In this document: piece by piece, positions 35,016 to 47,648 of the stretch
How the letters are laid out: every line of letters begins with the position of its first letter
Numbering within the stretch: position 1 is the first letter of the stretch
Assembly (NCBI GenBank): GCA_000827265.1
Contig: KN834819.1
Coordinates: forward strand, 124,001-188,000
DNA from: Collybiopsis luxurians FD-317 M1
Taxonomy: Eukaryota > Basidiomycota > Agaricomycetes > Agaricales > Omphalotaceae
Reading direction: 5' to 3'
DNA length: 64,000 nt
Notes under the pieces: generated by a model
What the model was told of the DNA's origin: nothing
The model's input: only the letters and a program-made list of their open reading frames with translations
Databases searched by the model: none
Program-made: the position numbers and the translations under genes

Positions 35016-35029
35016 GGAGCATATGCTCC
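35016..35029 (-). promoter_or_regulatory. E-box palindrome upstream of phosphoesterase D
   Basis: GGAGCATATGCTCC is a perfect 14-bp palindrome, 148 bp before the start codon. Followed by CCGTAGCACGTTGGCG. It lies in the divergent promoter shared with the multicopper oxidase, whose ATG is about 180 bp away on the other side. Confidence 0.6.
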
Positions 35030-35209
35030 CCGTAGCACGTTGGCGTATCAATGAAAACTTCTGGGGACCTGATGAGAAGGGAAGGGAGACATGCCGGAAA
35101 TGCCGTGATGGAGGAAATTTGTTCACGTGGTCCCGATGAGATACAGCTTTGACATCTGGCACGTTCCACTAAACCTTCACAGAAGAATGCCATCTTCATC
35201 TTCCAGACC

Positions 35210-37556
35210 ATGGCCTTCTCCCTGCCGTCCTCGAAATATATCTCATTTCTGACCCTAATATTGCTTTTTGTGTACCTCTATCCACTGGAATGGGACTGGG
35301 ATAGGCTAAAAATTTTCGTTTCTCAGCCAGAGGAAGTCTCTAGGTTCCACTTGGCTTCGTCAAACCATTCTTTTCGCGCCGCGTCCACTAGAGTATACAA
35401 CCTCACACTAGCAGAAGAAGTTCTCTGGCCAAATGGCGTGCAAAAGACTGTTTTGACAATTAATGGTCAGAACCTAGTTTGGATAGCTGTTAAGCAGATC
35501 ATGTCCTAAGGATTGATAGGTCTATTTCCGGGGCCAACAATCGAAGTAAGGTCCGGAGATTTGCTGGTAGTTAATGTACACAATGGACTGTCTGAGCCTA
35601 CCAGTCTGCATTGGCACGGTATCAGACATCCAGCTGGTATGTTCACTTCTTTCGGTGTCTGATCTGTAACCAACACCTATCAACCGCCAGGAAGTAATTC
35701 GCAGGATGGAGCTTCGGGAGTAACACAATGCCCCATTCCAGCAGGCGCAGATTACACTTACCGTGTTCAGATTTCTCCAGAGCAACATGGGACATTTTGG
35801 CAAGTATTCAGGATGTTCCCTTGAACGTGAAAGCTTAATCGGCTCCTCCAGGTATCATTCCCACTATTCATATCAACGAGCGGACGGTCTTTTTGGTGCT
35901 CTTGTGGTACATGCACCTGCTTCGTCGGACGATTCCACCAGACCTCATCAGGATGAGCTACGAGGCGTTCGATCAGCAAAGTTCAAACGAGATACCAGGG
36001 ACGATAATTCTGTTGTGGACCAGATTATGATTGTCGGCGACTGGTATCACCGCTCAGGAAAACAAGTCACTGACTGGTTCCAAAGCCTTCGCTCTCATGG
36101 GAACGGTACCTGTCTCTCCTTTTTTGCTAGTTATGGTTCGTGGTTAACGTTTGTGTATAGAACCAGTGCCGGATGCCGTTCTCAATAACGGGGAGCAAGC
36201 GTTCAACTGTTCCAAGAGTTTAGCCAAGATCACTTGTGATCCCGCCAGAGGTCGTACACCGACGTTCACCCTTCATCCTCAACATCGAAATGTCATCCGT
36301 TTCATCAATCCTGGGTAGATGCATTCTCAATATTCGAAAGCCGTTTGCTCAGAACAATACTTTATAGGTCGATAGCTGATATTCATCTATCTTTCGACTC
36401 GCATCTTTTGCGAGTATTTGAGGCTGATGGGACCCAGATTCAACCTGTGACTGTTAAGGAAGTAACCATTGCGCCCGGGCAAAGGTATGCGGTCGAGGTT
36501 ATACGCGTCGACAACAGCACCCTCGGGAAAGGCAGATTCTGGTTGAGACAGCGTGTCAACTACGAAGATTTCAAGTACCCGTATGTCTCATTATTTCGCT
36601 CTCCACTTCGTCTTCTCAAGTTATGCCTTCCAGAAATGTCGCACTAGACCTCGAGTCAAAATCTATCCTGTCTTATGGCAGACTCGGGAACGTGAAATCT
36701 CCTCGTTCCACTGGTTGGTCGGATATCAAGGCAGAAGAACGTTTCGATGCATTAGCCCTCCAGCCTCTAGACCCAGCAGCTCGCGTACTACCTCCCGCAG
36801 ATGACGTGGTCATGATGTACGTGACAACGATGATACGGACTTCGACCGGAAACAAACCCTTCGGATACGTCAATCAAACGACTTGGAAACCTAGTTATTC
36901 GAATCCCGTTTTAGCTAGAACAGATGTCGCGTCTTCTTCGAAAGAGCTTATTTATTCCATCAAGCCCAGAGATACAAACGCCTCGTCTTCATCCATCGTA
37001 CTGGATATCATCGTCAATAACCTCGAAGACGGTCCACATCCGTTCCATCTTGTGCGTAGCGTCACCCGAGCTCACCTATATATCATTCCAAACTCACAGT
37101 ACGCGTGATTAGCACGGACACCATTTCTGGCCTCTCCACACGTACGAAGCTCCCATAGGGAAAGGATCGTATCGTTGGGAGCGCCCCCCGACTTTGCCTA
37201 CCACTGCTCCCGCTCTAAGGGATACCTTTGTGATCCCGGCCACAGGACATGCAATCTTCAGGGTCAAGTTCGATACCCCTGGAATGTGGTTATGTTAGTT
37301 TCATATTCCTTTTGGACGATAAGCATCGTTTCATGAGCTGATTTCGCCTTACGCAGTCCATTGCCATGTTCTCGTGCATCTACAAGCTGGTATGTTTAGT
37401 GTTTACGCTGCGGAATCTCTCTCTGTAGCCTTCGACATATGAGCTGACTGGTGCTCTGTTCTAGGTATGGGGCTAATATTCGAAGTCATGGGTGATAGGG
37501 TACCGTTAGAGGATCGGGCGAACGCGGCGAGTAGTTGTACGCTGGCTAATGCGTAA
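35210..37556 (+). CDS. Multicopper oxidase (laccase/ascorbate-oxidase superfamily)
   Basis: Ten exons (35210-35465, 35520-35636, 35691-35799, 35852-36105, 36161-36314, 36368-36580, 36634-37051, 37113-37293, 37357-37389, 37465-37556) sum to 608 residues. All four copper-ligand motifs are present: HWHG, WYHSHY, HPFHLHGHHFW and FHCHVLVHLQAGM. The residue after the last His motif is Met, a possible axial ligand of the type 1 copper, which usually means a lower redox potential than the Leu/Phe of lignin-active laccases. The N-terminus (YISFLTLILLFVYLYPLEW) is a long hydrophobic stretch followed by charged residues, so it could be an uncleaved anchor rather than a signal peptide. The third intron has a GC donor (35800). 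Substrate unknown; oxidises phenolic or metal-type donors with O2. Confidence 0.9.
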
Positions 37557-37922
37557 ATTTATTGACGATGTGGTTGTTGACGAGCGGTCCAATACGATAT
37601 TTATCTTTTTCTTACTGTCATACGGTGGACACAGGACAGTCGGTTTGATCGCTTACTCGCCTCTTTATTTCAAACGGCCGAACTGTGGATTTTTGAGTGA
37701 TAACCGTCATTGATGGTGGGCTTATCGAACTGAAATTAAGTTATCGCAAATCTTTCAATCCTATATAAATCCCCGCAACGAACGACATCGACTGCAATAA
37801 GCCCGGTCTTGTTCCCCCCTCTCCTTGACTGAGTAGACTTGCCAACCCGAGCTGGACTCGGTACGACCTCCCAATTACCCGATTTTCCATATCCGCCACT
37901 GGCAGAATCCCTTCCCATCAAT

Positions 37923-38574
37923 ATGCGCATCTTATTAACATCTCCGCTCGTGCTCGCCCTTCTTACTCTGTTCGCAACTACGGTCTCTGCTACGCCTCTT
38001 TTTGGCTTCTCTAAGAAGGGCAAGTCAGCTGCGCCTCCCCAGGAGAAGCCCAGCAACTTCTATATCATATCACTTTTCGATAACCCTGATTGCTCCGGTG
38101 TTTCACCTTATCATCAAATTATCAGCGGGTTCGTTGTTGGTAAAGAGGTGAGCATTCGACTTCTCTACTCTACTCCGCGGGTCTCGCATCGTTTTATCAA
38201 TTACATGGTTTTTTTAAACCTTTTTTATCGTTCTTTAGAGCCACGATATGCCGCCCGGGCACAAACTGAAGTGTGTCGAGATGGTCAATGCATGGCGCCA
38301 GCCTTGCAAATTCTCCCTTGTCGATTTCGTTGGCAACACTCAGGCGTATAGTAATGGGCCTACTTTTGTGAATGGATGGCCAAAGGGGAAGTTCCCGCTG
38401 AATGGAGAAGCTACAGGAGTTGAGATTTTGTGTGAGAATAAGAAAGATGGGGGGAAAGCTGACAAGGAAAAGGAGAAGGAGCAGCCGCCTAAGGATGGAA
38501 AGGGTAAAGAGAAGGTAAAGGAGCCGGAGAATAAGGGACAGCATGCTGAGAAGCCAAAGGACGAGCATAAATGA
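37923..38574 (+). CDS. Small secreted protein with lysine-rich tail
   Basis: Two exons (37923-38147 and 38239-38574), 186 residues. The start gives a classic signal peptide (MRILLTSPLVLALLTLFATTVSA). An upstream in-frame ATG-less extension is ignored. The mature part has four or five Cys (PDCSG, KLKCVEM, QPCKFS, EILCENK), likely two disulphides, in a region of about 110 residues. The last 40 residues are almost only Lys, Glu, Pro, Gly and Asp. No homologous domain recognised. The size, Cys content and signal fit the effector-like small secreted proteins of fungi, but that is inference. Confidence 0.75.
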
Positions 38575-39528
38575 GGAAGACTGGAAAGTGGTGTACTCTA
38601 AAGGGAACATGTAATTTCTATGATACATTTGGATTTTGGAATCGGGAGCAGGTCTATTTGCGAGCGAATCTCCGCTATGCAGCGGTGGGATCATAGACGC
38701 GCGCCGCGAAGATGGCACGCGTCGTCGTGACACGCACGTGCAGCAAACCCGGTTCGCCGGCGTCCAGGTCTTGATTCAGGTATCCCAAGCTCTTGTCTCG
38801 TCTCTAACGTACTGAATGCTCAGTACATTTGCGCTGGAAAACTCTGCTACGTACCTTCGAATTCGTCAAACGAAGCATTCGGGCTTTCGGTCCGACAGCA
38901 GATTCTGACACTGAGAAGCGTCGAGCGCCCTTTAATGACCTTCAAGTCTAGGGTAGTCTTTATAAAGCGCCGCACTACACGGACTTGCTTTTGACATGGT
39001 GCGCATTGGTACACTGGTGCATACGGACTGTCCGCTTATTGGATGAACAAGGCTGGAACGAGGCGACTCAAATTGACCCCCGAGCGTTAACCCTGTAAGA
39101 TTTCGACTGCCTGCATACGACAGTAACATATTGATTCAACTACAGCTGGGTCACAGAAGGACAGGACCTTACTTGCGGATGAAGAGTCCGAAAAAAAATA
39201 ATATCGACTTGTTTGGCTGCCTCCCGCCTTTGGATACCCTACAGTCCGAGTCTCGCGCTAACCTCCGCTCCAATACTTTAATGTATAGACTATATAAAAG
39301 CTACTTTCTTGCCATCAAGGGTCGATGCAACTATCTTATTCTGGGATATGTCTGGGCGAGCCGAAGTGTATAATGGACCGAACTCAAATTTCCGCTTCGT
39401 GTTTTACCTATGACAGGAATACGATCCTTTTTCAAATTAATGGTGCTCTCCGTCCATCCAAGAGCTAAATTCTACCCTCTTTCTTTTCATTTTTCTTATC
39501 CTCACCGTTGGTGGTAACAACAAGCAGT
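38575..39528. other. Intergenic, no gene seen
   Basis: No supported coding. The final part is the leader of the fourth membrane-protein copy. A short GC-rich stretch with GCGCGCCGCG lies near 38700. Confidence 0.5.
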
Positions 39529-41250
39529 ATGGATTCGCAAGGTCCCACTGGAAATGATCCAATTGGACAGCTGTATGGTGAGGCCCTAGGTCCTCTGATT
39601 ACCGCGTTAACTGTACGTATCATCATCATCGTTTGCCATTGGTTCATTAACGAACTTACATCAGTTTCAAGTTCTCTTCTACGGTGCGTACGAGATGGTC
39701 AATTTTGCCTTCATCGAGTCTTACTCTTGCTGATTTTCAGGCATTTATATCTCGTTGGGCGTAACATATGTCAATCTCATGGCTCGCCAGAAGAATGACG
39801 AAAAGTTCCTACATCTCTTTTACCCCATATCCACTCTCCTTCTCTTCATGCTTGCTACTGCTGGTATCATCATATCCACCTACGACGTTGGTAATATGAT
39901 CCGGCTACTTCTTCTCAATATGGTGAATTTGGATCCAACGGATCGCGAGTCGACTTTCGTGAGGACTAGGCAAGCACGAGGCAGGATCCGACTGCAATTC
40001 TGCATGCTAACTGTTGATTCAGGACAGCCATTGGAGTGATATATTCACTAGCCAAGTAAGTCTTCAGCTCCCATTTCAACCTCGCTATTGCATACTGACA
40101 GTCACGATCCAGCTTTCTGGGAGACATCGTCCTCGTACGTCTTACAAATTGCTCCCGCACATCATGAATTAACCCATCCTACAAGATATATCGGTGTTAC
40201 TTTGTGTGGAATGGGAAATGGCTAGCAATCGTTGCACCGGCTTTTCTTTCGATCGTAAATACAGGTTAGTCGTTGAGATATTTATGCTTTGGTCTCCTTC
40301 TCAACCGACAAAATCATAGCCGTGGGTTTGGCATCCACCGCGGAAATACAGCTTGGCTCAAAGGAGGAATTTGCCACAGGCGGTTTTTCGTCTCAAGTTG
40401 CGATAGGGGATCATCTTTTGTACGCATTTCTGGGTGTCAATGTTTTCAATAATATCCTTTTGACCGGATTAATTGGTAAATCATTTTCTCGTACGTCTTT
40501 AGCTGAGATACTTATCTGATTGCTCTACTAGCCGGAAGACTGTGGTACATCAACAACGCTGCAGCAAAATTATTCGGAACCAGTCCCAGTCCAGACAAGC
40601 GATATAACGCAATTGTTGCCATGTTGTATGTCAACATCTTTGCTCTTTTCCGCTTGCTTGAATGTCTGACGACCATTTGATCGCCAGTCTGGAGTCAGGA
40701 TCTCTTTATCCCATTGCGCTCATTATATGTCTGGTTATCCAAGTTACCGGCTCACCAGCCTCCATGGATCTGATTTTGCTGCAAATTGTGGTACGTAGTA
40801 TTGTTCTTCATTTCGAAGGACAGGTTTTCATGTCATGTATTCTTAAAGGGGATCGCTCCGATGCTTATCCTGGTACGGACCACACTAGGTGTCAGCATTG
40901 AGAATGCACCCCGCCGAGAAGATATCGAAACAGAACTTGAGGAAGCCAACTTGAGACCTTACTTCCCATCCTCGTATGACCAAAAATACACTCCTTTTTC
41001 CTCTGCGCCCACCGGAAACAGCTCGTTCCCCGCCACAGCGGAAGCCACTTTCTCCGACTATAATCCTCATCATATGCCTCACGGTGACTCTCGTTCTGTG
41101 CTCACGGACAACAAGACAATGGCCTGGAATCATTCTCGGCACCCCATATCCGATGGTGGTCATAGTGTCGAAGGGGGTAGAGAACCAATAAGTCCGTCCA
41201 TGTCGTATGCCTCTCGTAAACTTGAGCCTGTGAGGTCGTTGCAAGATTGA
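39529..41250 (+). CDS. Seven-helix membrane protein, copy 4
   Basis: Ten exons: 39529-39612, 39665-39683, 39741-39969, 40023-40055, 40113-40134, 40186-40264, 40320-40475, 40532-40625, 40688-40790 and 40849-41250. The exons sum to 1221 nt, 406 residues. Same motif order as the 5' cluster: HLFYPIST, LATAGIIISTY, YRCYFVWNGKW, FNNILLTGLIAGR, ESGSLYPIALIICLV and GIAPMLILVRTTLG, plus a polar tail. It is more diverged than copies 1-3 (different N-terminus, MDSQGPTGND). The third intron starts with GC (39970), a different intron from the GC one of copies 2 and 3. It lies 25 kb from the cluster, between phosphoesterase groups. Function unknown. Confidence 0.88.
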
Positions 41251-41994
41251 AGAATTGGCAGACCCACTCTCTGACCCAACCGGACCCTCCCAGCTGCTCG
41301 TTTGTACATACATAATCGCTCTTTCTACGATATCTCTTTATCTATACCTTGAGACGCTTATGATGCTTTCTATTGTATTTGGCAATGCTTTATCTAATAT
41401 TTCAGCACTGCAGTTCGTTCCTATCTGCTATAAGAGTATAAGAGGACCTCGAATGAAGAATAACCTCAGTATTCAAGAATGGAGCACTCATCCGTCTAAA
41501 TTTATTAGAGTTCTAACTCAGTATATAATACATATTATTCTATGCATATACTGGTGGATGAGCGTGAGTATAAACATTCCCACGCTCTGTAAAAGTTTAA
41601 ACTCACTGCATTTTCGGGAGATTTTGGAGTTAGTCTGTGAATTACAGCTTGAAACTCAGAATAAGAATACTCGTAACCTTATAAGGAATCCCAGGTGCCT
41701 GAAGTTAGCGAAAGAAAAAAAAACCAGTTTATATTTCATTTGAAAGATGCTCAAAATCATCAAATTGGACACAGATAAGCTGATCAGAATAATTATCTTA
41801 TCATTTTTGAAGAGAAGTCTTTAGTTCATCTCCTTGAAAATTGAGGTATTAATATTAAACAAAAACTTAAAAGTATCAGCGTAGCTTTTCAACATCACGG
41901 TTCACAATCATGGTTTAGTCACCGTTACAACTTACAGTAGAAAAAAAAAACAGAGATTAGCTTATAAATAAAATCAATTCTATGCGTAATTATA
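41251..41994. other. Convergent 3' regions, no gene seen
   Basis: AT-rich DNA between the convergent membrane-protein copy 4 and GH76 genes. A 163-codon open frame occurs at 41255-41743 but has no motif and overlaps AT-rich 3' sequence. Confidence 0.45.
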
Positions 41995-44443
41995 TCATAA
42001 AGAAACTCTCTCTATGTCGGGATACATTGGTGGCAGCTCACTGGCGTCCCACTGTGGTCCCGACTGAAGTCTTTCATTGAGAAGCCTCACAAGCTCTTCG
42101 GCTGTCATGAGCTCTCTGGGTCTTTGATTTGATGTTTCGTTGATGACTTGAGCCTCCTGGGTAGGAGGTTGAGGAATATCTACGAAGTTATCAAGGGCAG
42201 TAGTAAAATGCCTGTATCCCTTTCTGTTATGAGAGAAGGACAGACGCTGGAGACGAGGATCTGCTTTGCTGACAGATGTTTGAGTTACTGGAGGGATACT
42301 ACTTGCTGATTCGGTTGCCGGCATTGGTTGTGTTGCCGATGAATCAAAAACAGAGGGCACTAATTTCTTCAAATTTGATTTACCTGTTCGTCTTCGGTTT
42401 AACAGGTAAATCAAGACTGCTCCCAAAGTAATCAAGATCACGACACCTCCAACTACCCCGCCTGCAATAACACCAACTGGTGTGGCGGTAGTGTGAGGGT
42501 CCGAAGGTTTTGTAGAGGATGGTGAAGGAGATGAGCCCGAGTTTGTAGGTGTGGAACTGTTTTGAAGAGAAATTGCACCAATCAAGACAGGAAGAGCGAG
42601 TGTCTGATTGGTTGCAGAGTATTGGTTGGATGGTGGTCCTATCCAAGAATTTGAATAAATATCGGTTCCATTCGCAGTTGCCAGATTAATGATAGCATTA
42701 TACTAAAAATTTCCCGGTTAATTTGATTTATTGCAGCTTTGCAGTAGATACCAAATACATACTTGGACTCCAAGAAAAGCTTCAATGTAGCCTCTCAGGT
42801 CTGGGGTAGTTGCATTGCGGTTGTATGCTGCCAGCAGACCACGAGCAAGTACAGGATCACCTGTGTTTGAGGCTACAGGAGTGTGACCCCTGAGGTCGAG
42901 CATAGAAAGTTTCGAAAAGACAGTGCACTTACAACCATATGCAATAACACCGTTACTCTGCACCCGAACACTACTTTGAAGAGCTGCAATGACAGCATTA
43001 TCAAGCCTCATTTTTGTTGAATCAGTGAGTTTTCCATTCCATATTAGAATATGAGTATAGACACTTACAGGGACTGAGTTGATGCGTTTTTAGTGACTGA
43101 GTAGAGAGTGGCCAGACCCTCAATCATGAGGCCTGCATTATATGGCCCAGTGCTGTCACTTGTACTACAAGAATCATTTTGTCTAGCTGATATAGAATCT
43201 TGTACAACACCCTCAATGTTGTATAGGTGAGCATGAATAAAAGCTGCAGAATTCTGAGCAGCATCTAGATATGTTTGGTTCGAGGTTGTCTCAGCTAGGA
43301 GAGCTGACAAACTGATTAAAATTATCATCGCAGGAAGACCTAGTAGTTCTGACAAGTAGGGCCTTACACAAGGAAATATCTAATGCCCTTTTCAAAAAAG
43401 GCTGGAAAAATTTGCTTTCTCAAGGTAAACTCACCCTGTTGCTAATCCATCTATGGTGGGATCACCATTATCTGTCTCCTAAAGTATTCCTTCGCTTAGA
43501 AAGAATGCCACCGATATCTTTGACAGTATTGCTTACCCAAAATACCCCACCAGCCATAGTGACTTAAGGATGATGTATGAGAAAAATCAATCAATCAGTT
43601 AGACAAAGGTTCAACGCACTGCCTTGACAAGATGACTGTAAGGGAAAATTTTTGTCGATATTGTGCCCCCAGATACATCCGAGTCAGATAAAGCATATGC
43701 TTCATTGGAGTTCCAGCATTCTTCGGCATACGCGAGATATATACTATTATTGTATATCTTGTACGCACGTATAGCAGCATATCCATTTGAACTGGACACT
43801 TAGCTTGTTAGCTTGGTTGTTGCATTTGCCAAATTCCAAGACTGACAGGCCATAATTTAGCTAGACAGAAAGAGTTGCAGGTTATCAATATGATGACAGC
43901 ATATATACGGAGAGAGCACAAGACTGACACTGTCAATATGTATTGCTCAGCTGTTTCTTAATCCCAAGGAAAAAGTTGTTACACTTACAATTCATCTGAA
44001 AGGCCTGGACGGGCAGCCTCTGCAAGAGGAAAATAGGATTGTACTATATTCTGATATGTAGTGTCATTGGTAGCCAGATCAAACTCTGCCAGTTGCGAAT
44101 AGAAGTCGCCAGAAGTTCCAAAAGATATGGTTGGATCTATGAGCTTAGTGAGGTCTCTACATAGCAAGACACGCTTAATCTCATACCAGAAAATAGACCT
44201 GCACTTGTGTTGAACATACTCATTGCCTTTCCTATAGCTGCAGCAGCAATTTGTACCCGATCGCTCAGTGAGTTTGTGATATTTGGTTTCTAGACACAGT
44301 CTGCATCCCGGTTCTGAGCAATCGGTAAGGAGACTCACCTTCCACGATGCAGGCACCGTTTGAGCTCTAATGAAGATGGAAGGGCAATAGGCAGTCAGGA
44401 TGTATAGGGATAGTAGCTGGACGGGGGCGCTCAAGATCTGCAT
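41995..44443 (-). CDS. GH76-family protein with C-terminal membrane helix
   Basis: Multi-exon gene. Signal peptide MQILSAPVQLLSLYILTAYC and on, then typical GH76 (alpha-1,6-mannanase, Dcw1/Dfg5-like) segments: LSDRVQIAAAAIGKAM, DFYSQLAEFDLATND, NGYAAIRAYKIYN, TMAGGVFWETDNGDPTIDG, LSALLAETTSNQTYLDAA, GLMIEGLATLYSVTK and the VQYNA block. A Ser/Pro-rich stalk leads to a single helix (GVIAGGVVGGVVILITLGAVLIYL), an RRR stop-transfer and a cytosolic tail of about 130 residues. One intron is long (about 200 bp, 43792-43995). The family acts on cell-wall mannan or GPI-protein cross-linking. I could not find the paired catalytic Asp residues of active GH76 enzymes in the exons I assembled, so activity is uncertain. 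Confidence 0.82.
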
Positions 44444-45490
44444 TCTGGAATGGAGGCAGGCTGTGAATGACAACCAATTCTTAAATATTGTCAGAAAAAG
44501 CTATGTCGCACTCATCAGCGGTACATCATCAACGAACTCTGATCTCTTTCATATTCCAGAAGAACAACGATTAGCAAATCCCATTAATTGCTATACTTAG
44601 AGGCTGTTGCTATCAATATCTTGTAAAGTGTTATGACAACTAACGTTTCAAAAGGTTTCGTATTAATATTTTTGTACAACATTCGTAACTAGAGGGAATT
44701 ATAGAACAAATACCTATGAAAAGGGCAAAGTCAAGAGTCAAAATGGTTTAGTTCCTGAGTTGCTCCAAGTCCTAGAGACGAGTTAGTGTTGGAATACTCT
44801 CACACAACTCTCTCAAATCTCATTAAAATTCGCCTGTGCTAGAAAAATCGGAAATTAAAATTACCAAGTCGGGCGTAGTTGAGGAATATCACCGATACTA
44901 AACCATGATCAAACAAACAAACCCATTTTTGCGATAGTTGCGGATCAACTTGCTGGTGCTCAGATCCAACTTCCAAGTGCATCTCATCATATCACTGCGG
45001 GGATCTATCTATGCCGTATTGTTGATAATTGGTTAAGAGATGAATAATGAACTTATTGTTGCTGACACTCATTGGAGCCTTATATACCTAAATACATAGT
45101 ATCTAGAATGTTCTAGTAAGCACTGTAAGTATCTACAGTAAGTAGATGACTAATGTCCATGGATGAGTAAGAAAGACTATGGAACTTACGGGGTGGGCCA
45201 TCGCGCTACACGCGCGGCAGGTACAAGTTCGGATGCTTGCAATTTCACTGTCGTTTGTCAAAGCTAATTCAATTTGCAACAATACAGAGGGAAAAATAAA
45301 CACTCTGAGAACTGTTACATTAGAAAGATAAAAATGCAATTGATTGCACACCAATGTTGAAAGAAGTCGAAGGAAAAGAGGGAGAGAAACTGTGTGCATT
45401 CAACCAGAAATCCACCTTGCATTACAGCTTAATGAAAAAAGAGGGACCAGAAATGTATTTGGGTTTGGTTGCATTGCATGTGTCATACAT

Positions 45491-45521
45491 TGTGTGTGTG
45501 CGTGTGTGTGTGTGTGTGTGT
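45491..45521. repeat. (GT)n microsatellite
   Basis: About 15 TG/GT dinucleotides with one C interruption. Confidence 0.95.
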
Positions 45522-46434
45522 AACAAGCACATAGTCGATGTTGTATGAATGTCGAGCTTGATATTGCACTGATGTCCACCTGCAGGCTAGGAGTCATTAG
45601 TGTGAAAGAAGGGACAGATTCCAAATGACTTGTTTGAGAGCTCGGGGAATTTTTCTAAACCTGAGGGGGGAGGGCAACTCAATTATACAATTGAACCAAA
45701 GTTCACGGATTCTGGAACCCACATCGCGTGAAAAATGTGTCATTAGCAAATTAGTTAAACCCAGGCTTTCATCGCCGACATAGAAAATGGTAGATTCATT
45801 TTAGGATGGCAGTAATTTGTCAGGTATGGATGTACAGAAGACATGGCTTTCGGAATTCTCTAGGGCCTGGCGAATTCGAGTGACAATCTGACCAGTTTTG
45901 ATTGAATGAAAGGATAGCAGTGTATGGGAAGGACAGATGTACCAACTTGATGTGTATACGCGACATTGTGTCGCAAAACAATATGTTTACGACGATTCAA
46001 TCCCAGCGAAGCAAGAGTATCCAAAAGCCGCATTATGCAATCCTTCACATCAATAGACTTTTTTCCAAATACATATATCATGGGAAGTCAATATGCCCTG
46101 ATCAATTAGAAAGGTTATTCAGGAGGGTAAAGTTTCCAAGGGAGACATGACACTGGCTCATACAAGTATGATTGTAATGCACAACGGCATTCGCATTGAT
46201 ATGCTGAGCAGCTACCTCATCCACACACAACAGCTTCAGGGTCAAATCCAAAAGGGAATGGAGAAAGTCAAGTGAAACAGGGAAATCTGTCAAGATGGAG
46301 AAGAAGTCAGTCTTACAGGTGAGAAAAAGGTATACTGTCTTGAGCTTAAGCACTTGTATCCTGCGGTCTATTTGATCAGCGAGAAAGATATATTCAGTTT
46401 CATGAGGTCACCGGTTGTACTGGATCTCATCTCT

Positions 46435-46488
<54 letters not shown>
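46435..46488. repeat. (AG)n microsatellite
   Basis: About 25 AG dinucleotides with a single AA interruption near the start. Confidence 0.95.
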
Positions 46489-46490
<2 letters not shown>

Positions 46491-47648
46491 GTTAGAACCC
46501 AAGTGAAAAAAACCGAGTCACTAAGGGAGATGAACCAAGTCTTTATGCTTGAAGCTCACAATTCCAACAGAATTTTATCTCACCACACCCAACACACCCC
46601 TCACCAGAAACAAAAATTAGGTTGCCCTCAATCCTCACCCAAATCACATTCTTCCTCTGTAAATGATCATTCCCTGGCTGGCCTTCTGCAGTGTATATTC
46701 AGATTGAATTTGACTTGGACGGAGGCGCACAAGTGACTTCTTTGGGAGACAGAAGCTTGAATGGTGTGACTGCATGAGCGTTGAGTGGTAGGTGAAACTG
46801 TTGGATGAGCAGTGATAGGTGAAGGCACAGAAGAATTCAGTCCAGAGATTAATGCAGTAGATAATGTGGAAGGAGTAAACAAAGAAGAAAATAGAACAGA
46901 TGGCAGCAATAACTTTGGCTCGGTAGAAAGGCTGTGAATTCAGAGCTGAAAAGTGAAAAATGAGAAAGATTCTGGGCTCAGTTCCGCTCGGGGCATTGCT
47001 ATGTTCTGCCCACTCGCTCTCTTCGCCCAGGGTCCACTGTTAATGCCGATATTGTTGTGTAAGAGGGAGGAAGGTAATTAGCCATGTTCAAGAAGAAGAA
47101 AGGTGTTTGACATTGAGGAGGCAAGCGAGAGTGCTGTTGCTGGTAACAGTCTGTCAGAGTCTGTCAAAGGGTGCAGCAACATGGATGTACACAAGGTCAC
47201 ACAAGTAACATGAAGTCACAGATAAGTGACAGATCCAAATATGGGGAAAAAAAGTGAGCATAAGAGGGACTGTGGGAAATGTGGGAAGATGGTCAAACCG
47301 CCCATCAGGATGAATGATTCTCCATTTCACTCCGAACTCGTAACAATAGGGAAACTGAGAGAATATTCTATAGTGTTCTACAATGTTCTATAAGCTTCCA
47401 AGTTTGCACTTGCACTCGGAATGAAATCTTCAACATGCTGACCAAGCAGAAAGACAGAGATTCAGCATAAACTTATGTTTACACCAATAAGCCCAATTGA
47501 AATAACCTAACAGCAATTACTGCAAGAATTTTAGTAAATCTTGCGGTAAGCAAATTCAAGGGAAATTGATGTAACATTGATGAATGTACTGGAATGTATG
47601 GGTTGGTACATCTTGGCTCTATGTTCTGTACAGTAAAAACCTAGCACC

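Noticed and set aside
41255..41743. 163-codon open frame downstream of membrane-protein copy 4
   Set aside because: AT-rich 3' region, no recognisable domain, no conservation with other copies.
43792..43995. In-frame TAA within the GH76 gene (43800-43802)
   Set aside because: Homology places the next exon at TTCAAATGG after GTGTCCAG, so the stop falls in a long intron; phases then agree.
45860..46353. Short minus-strand frames suggesting a gene at 46 kb
   Set aside because: No motif and no joining splice sites; surrounded by simple repeats.
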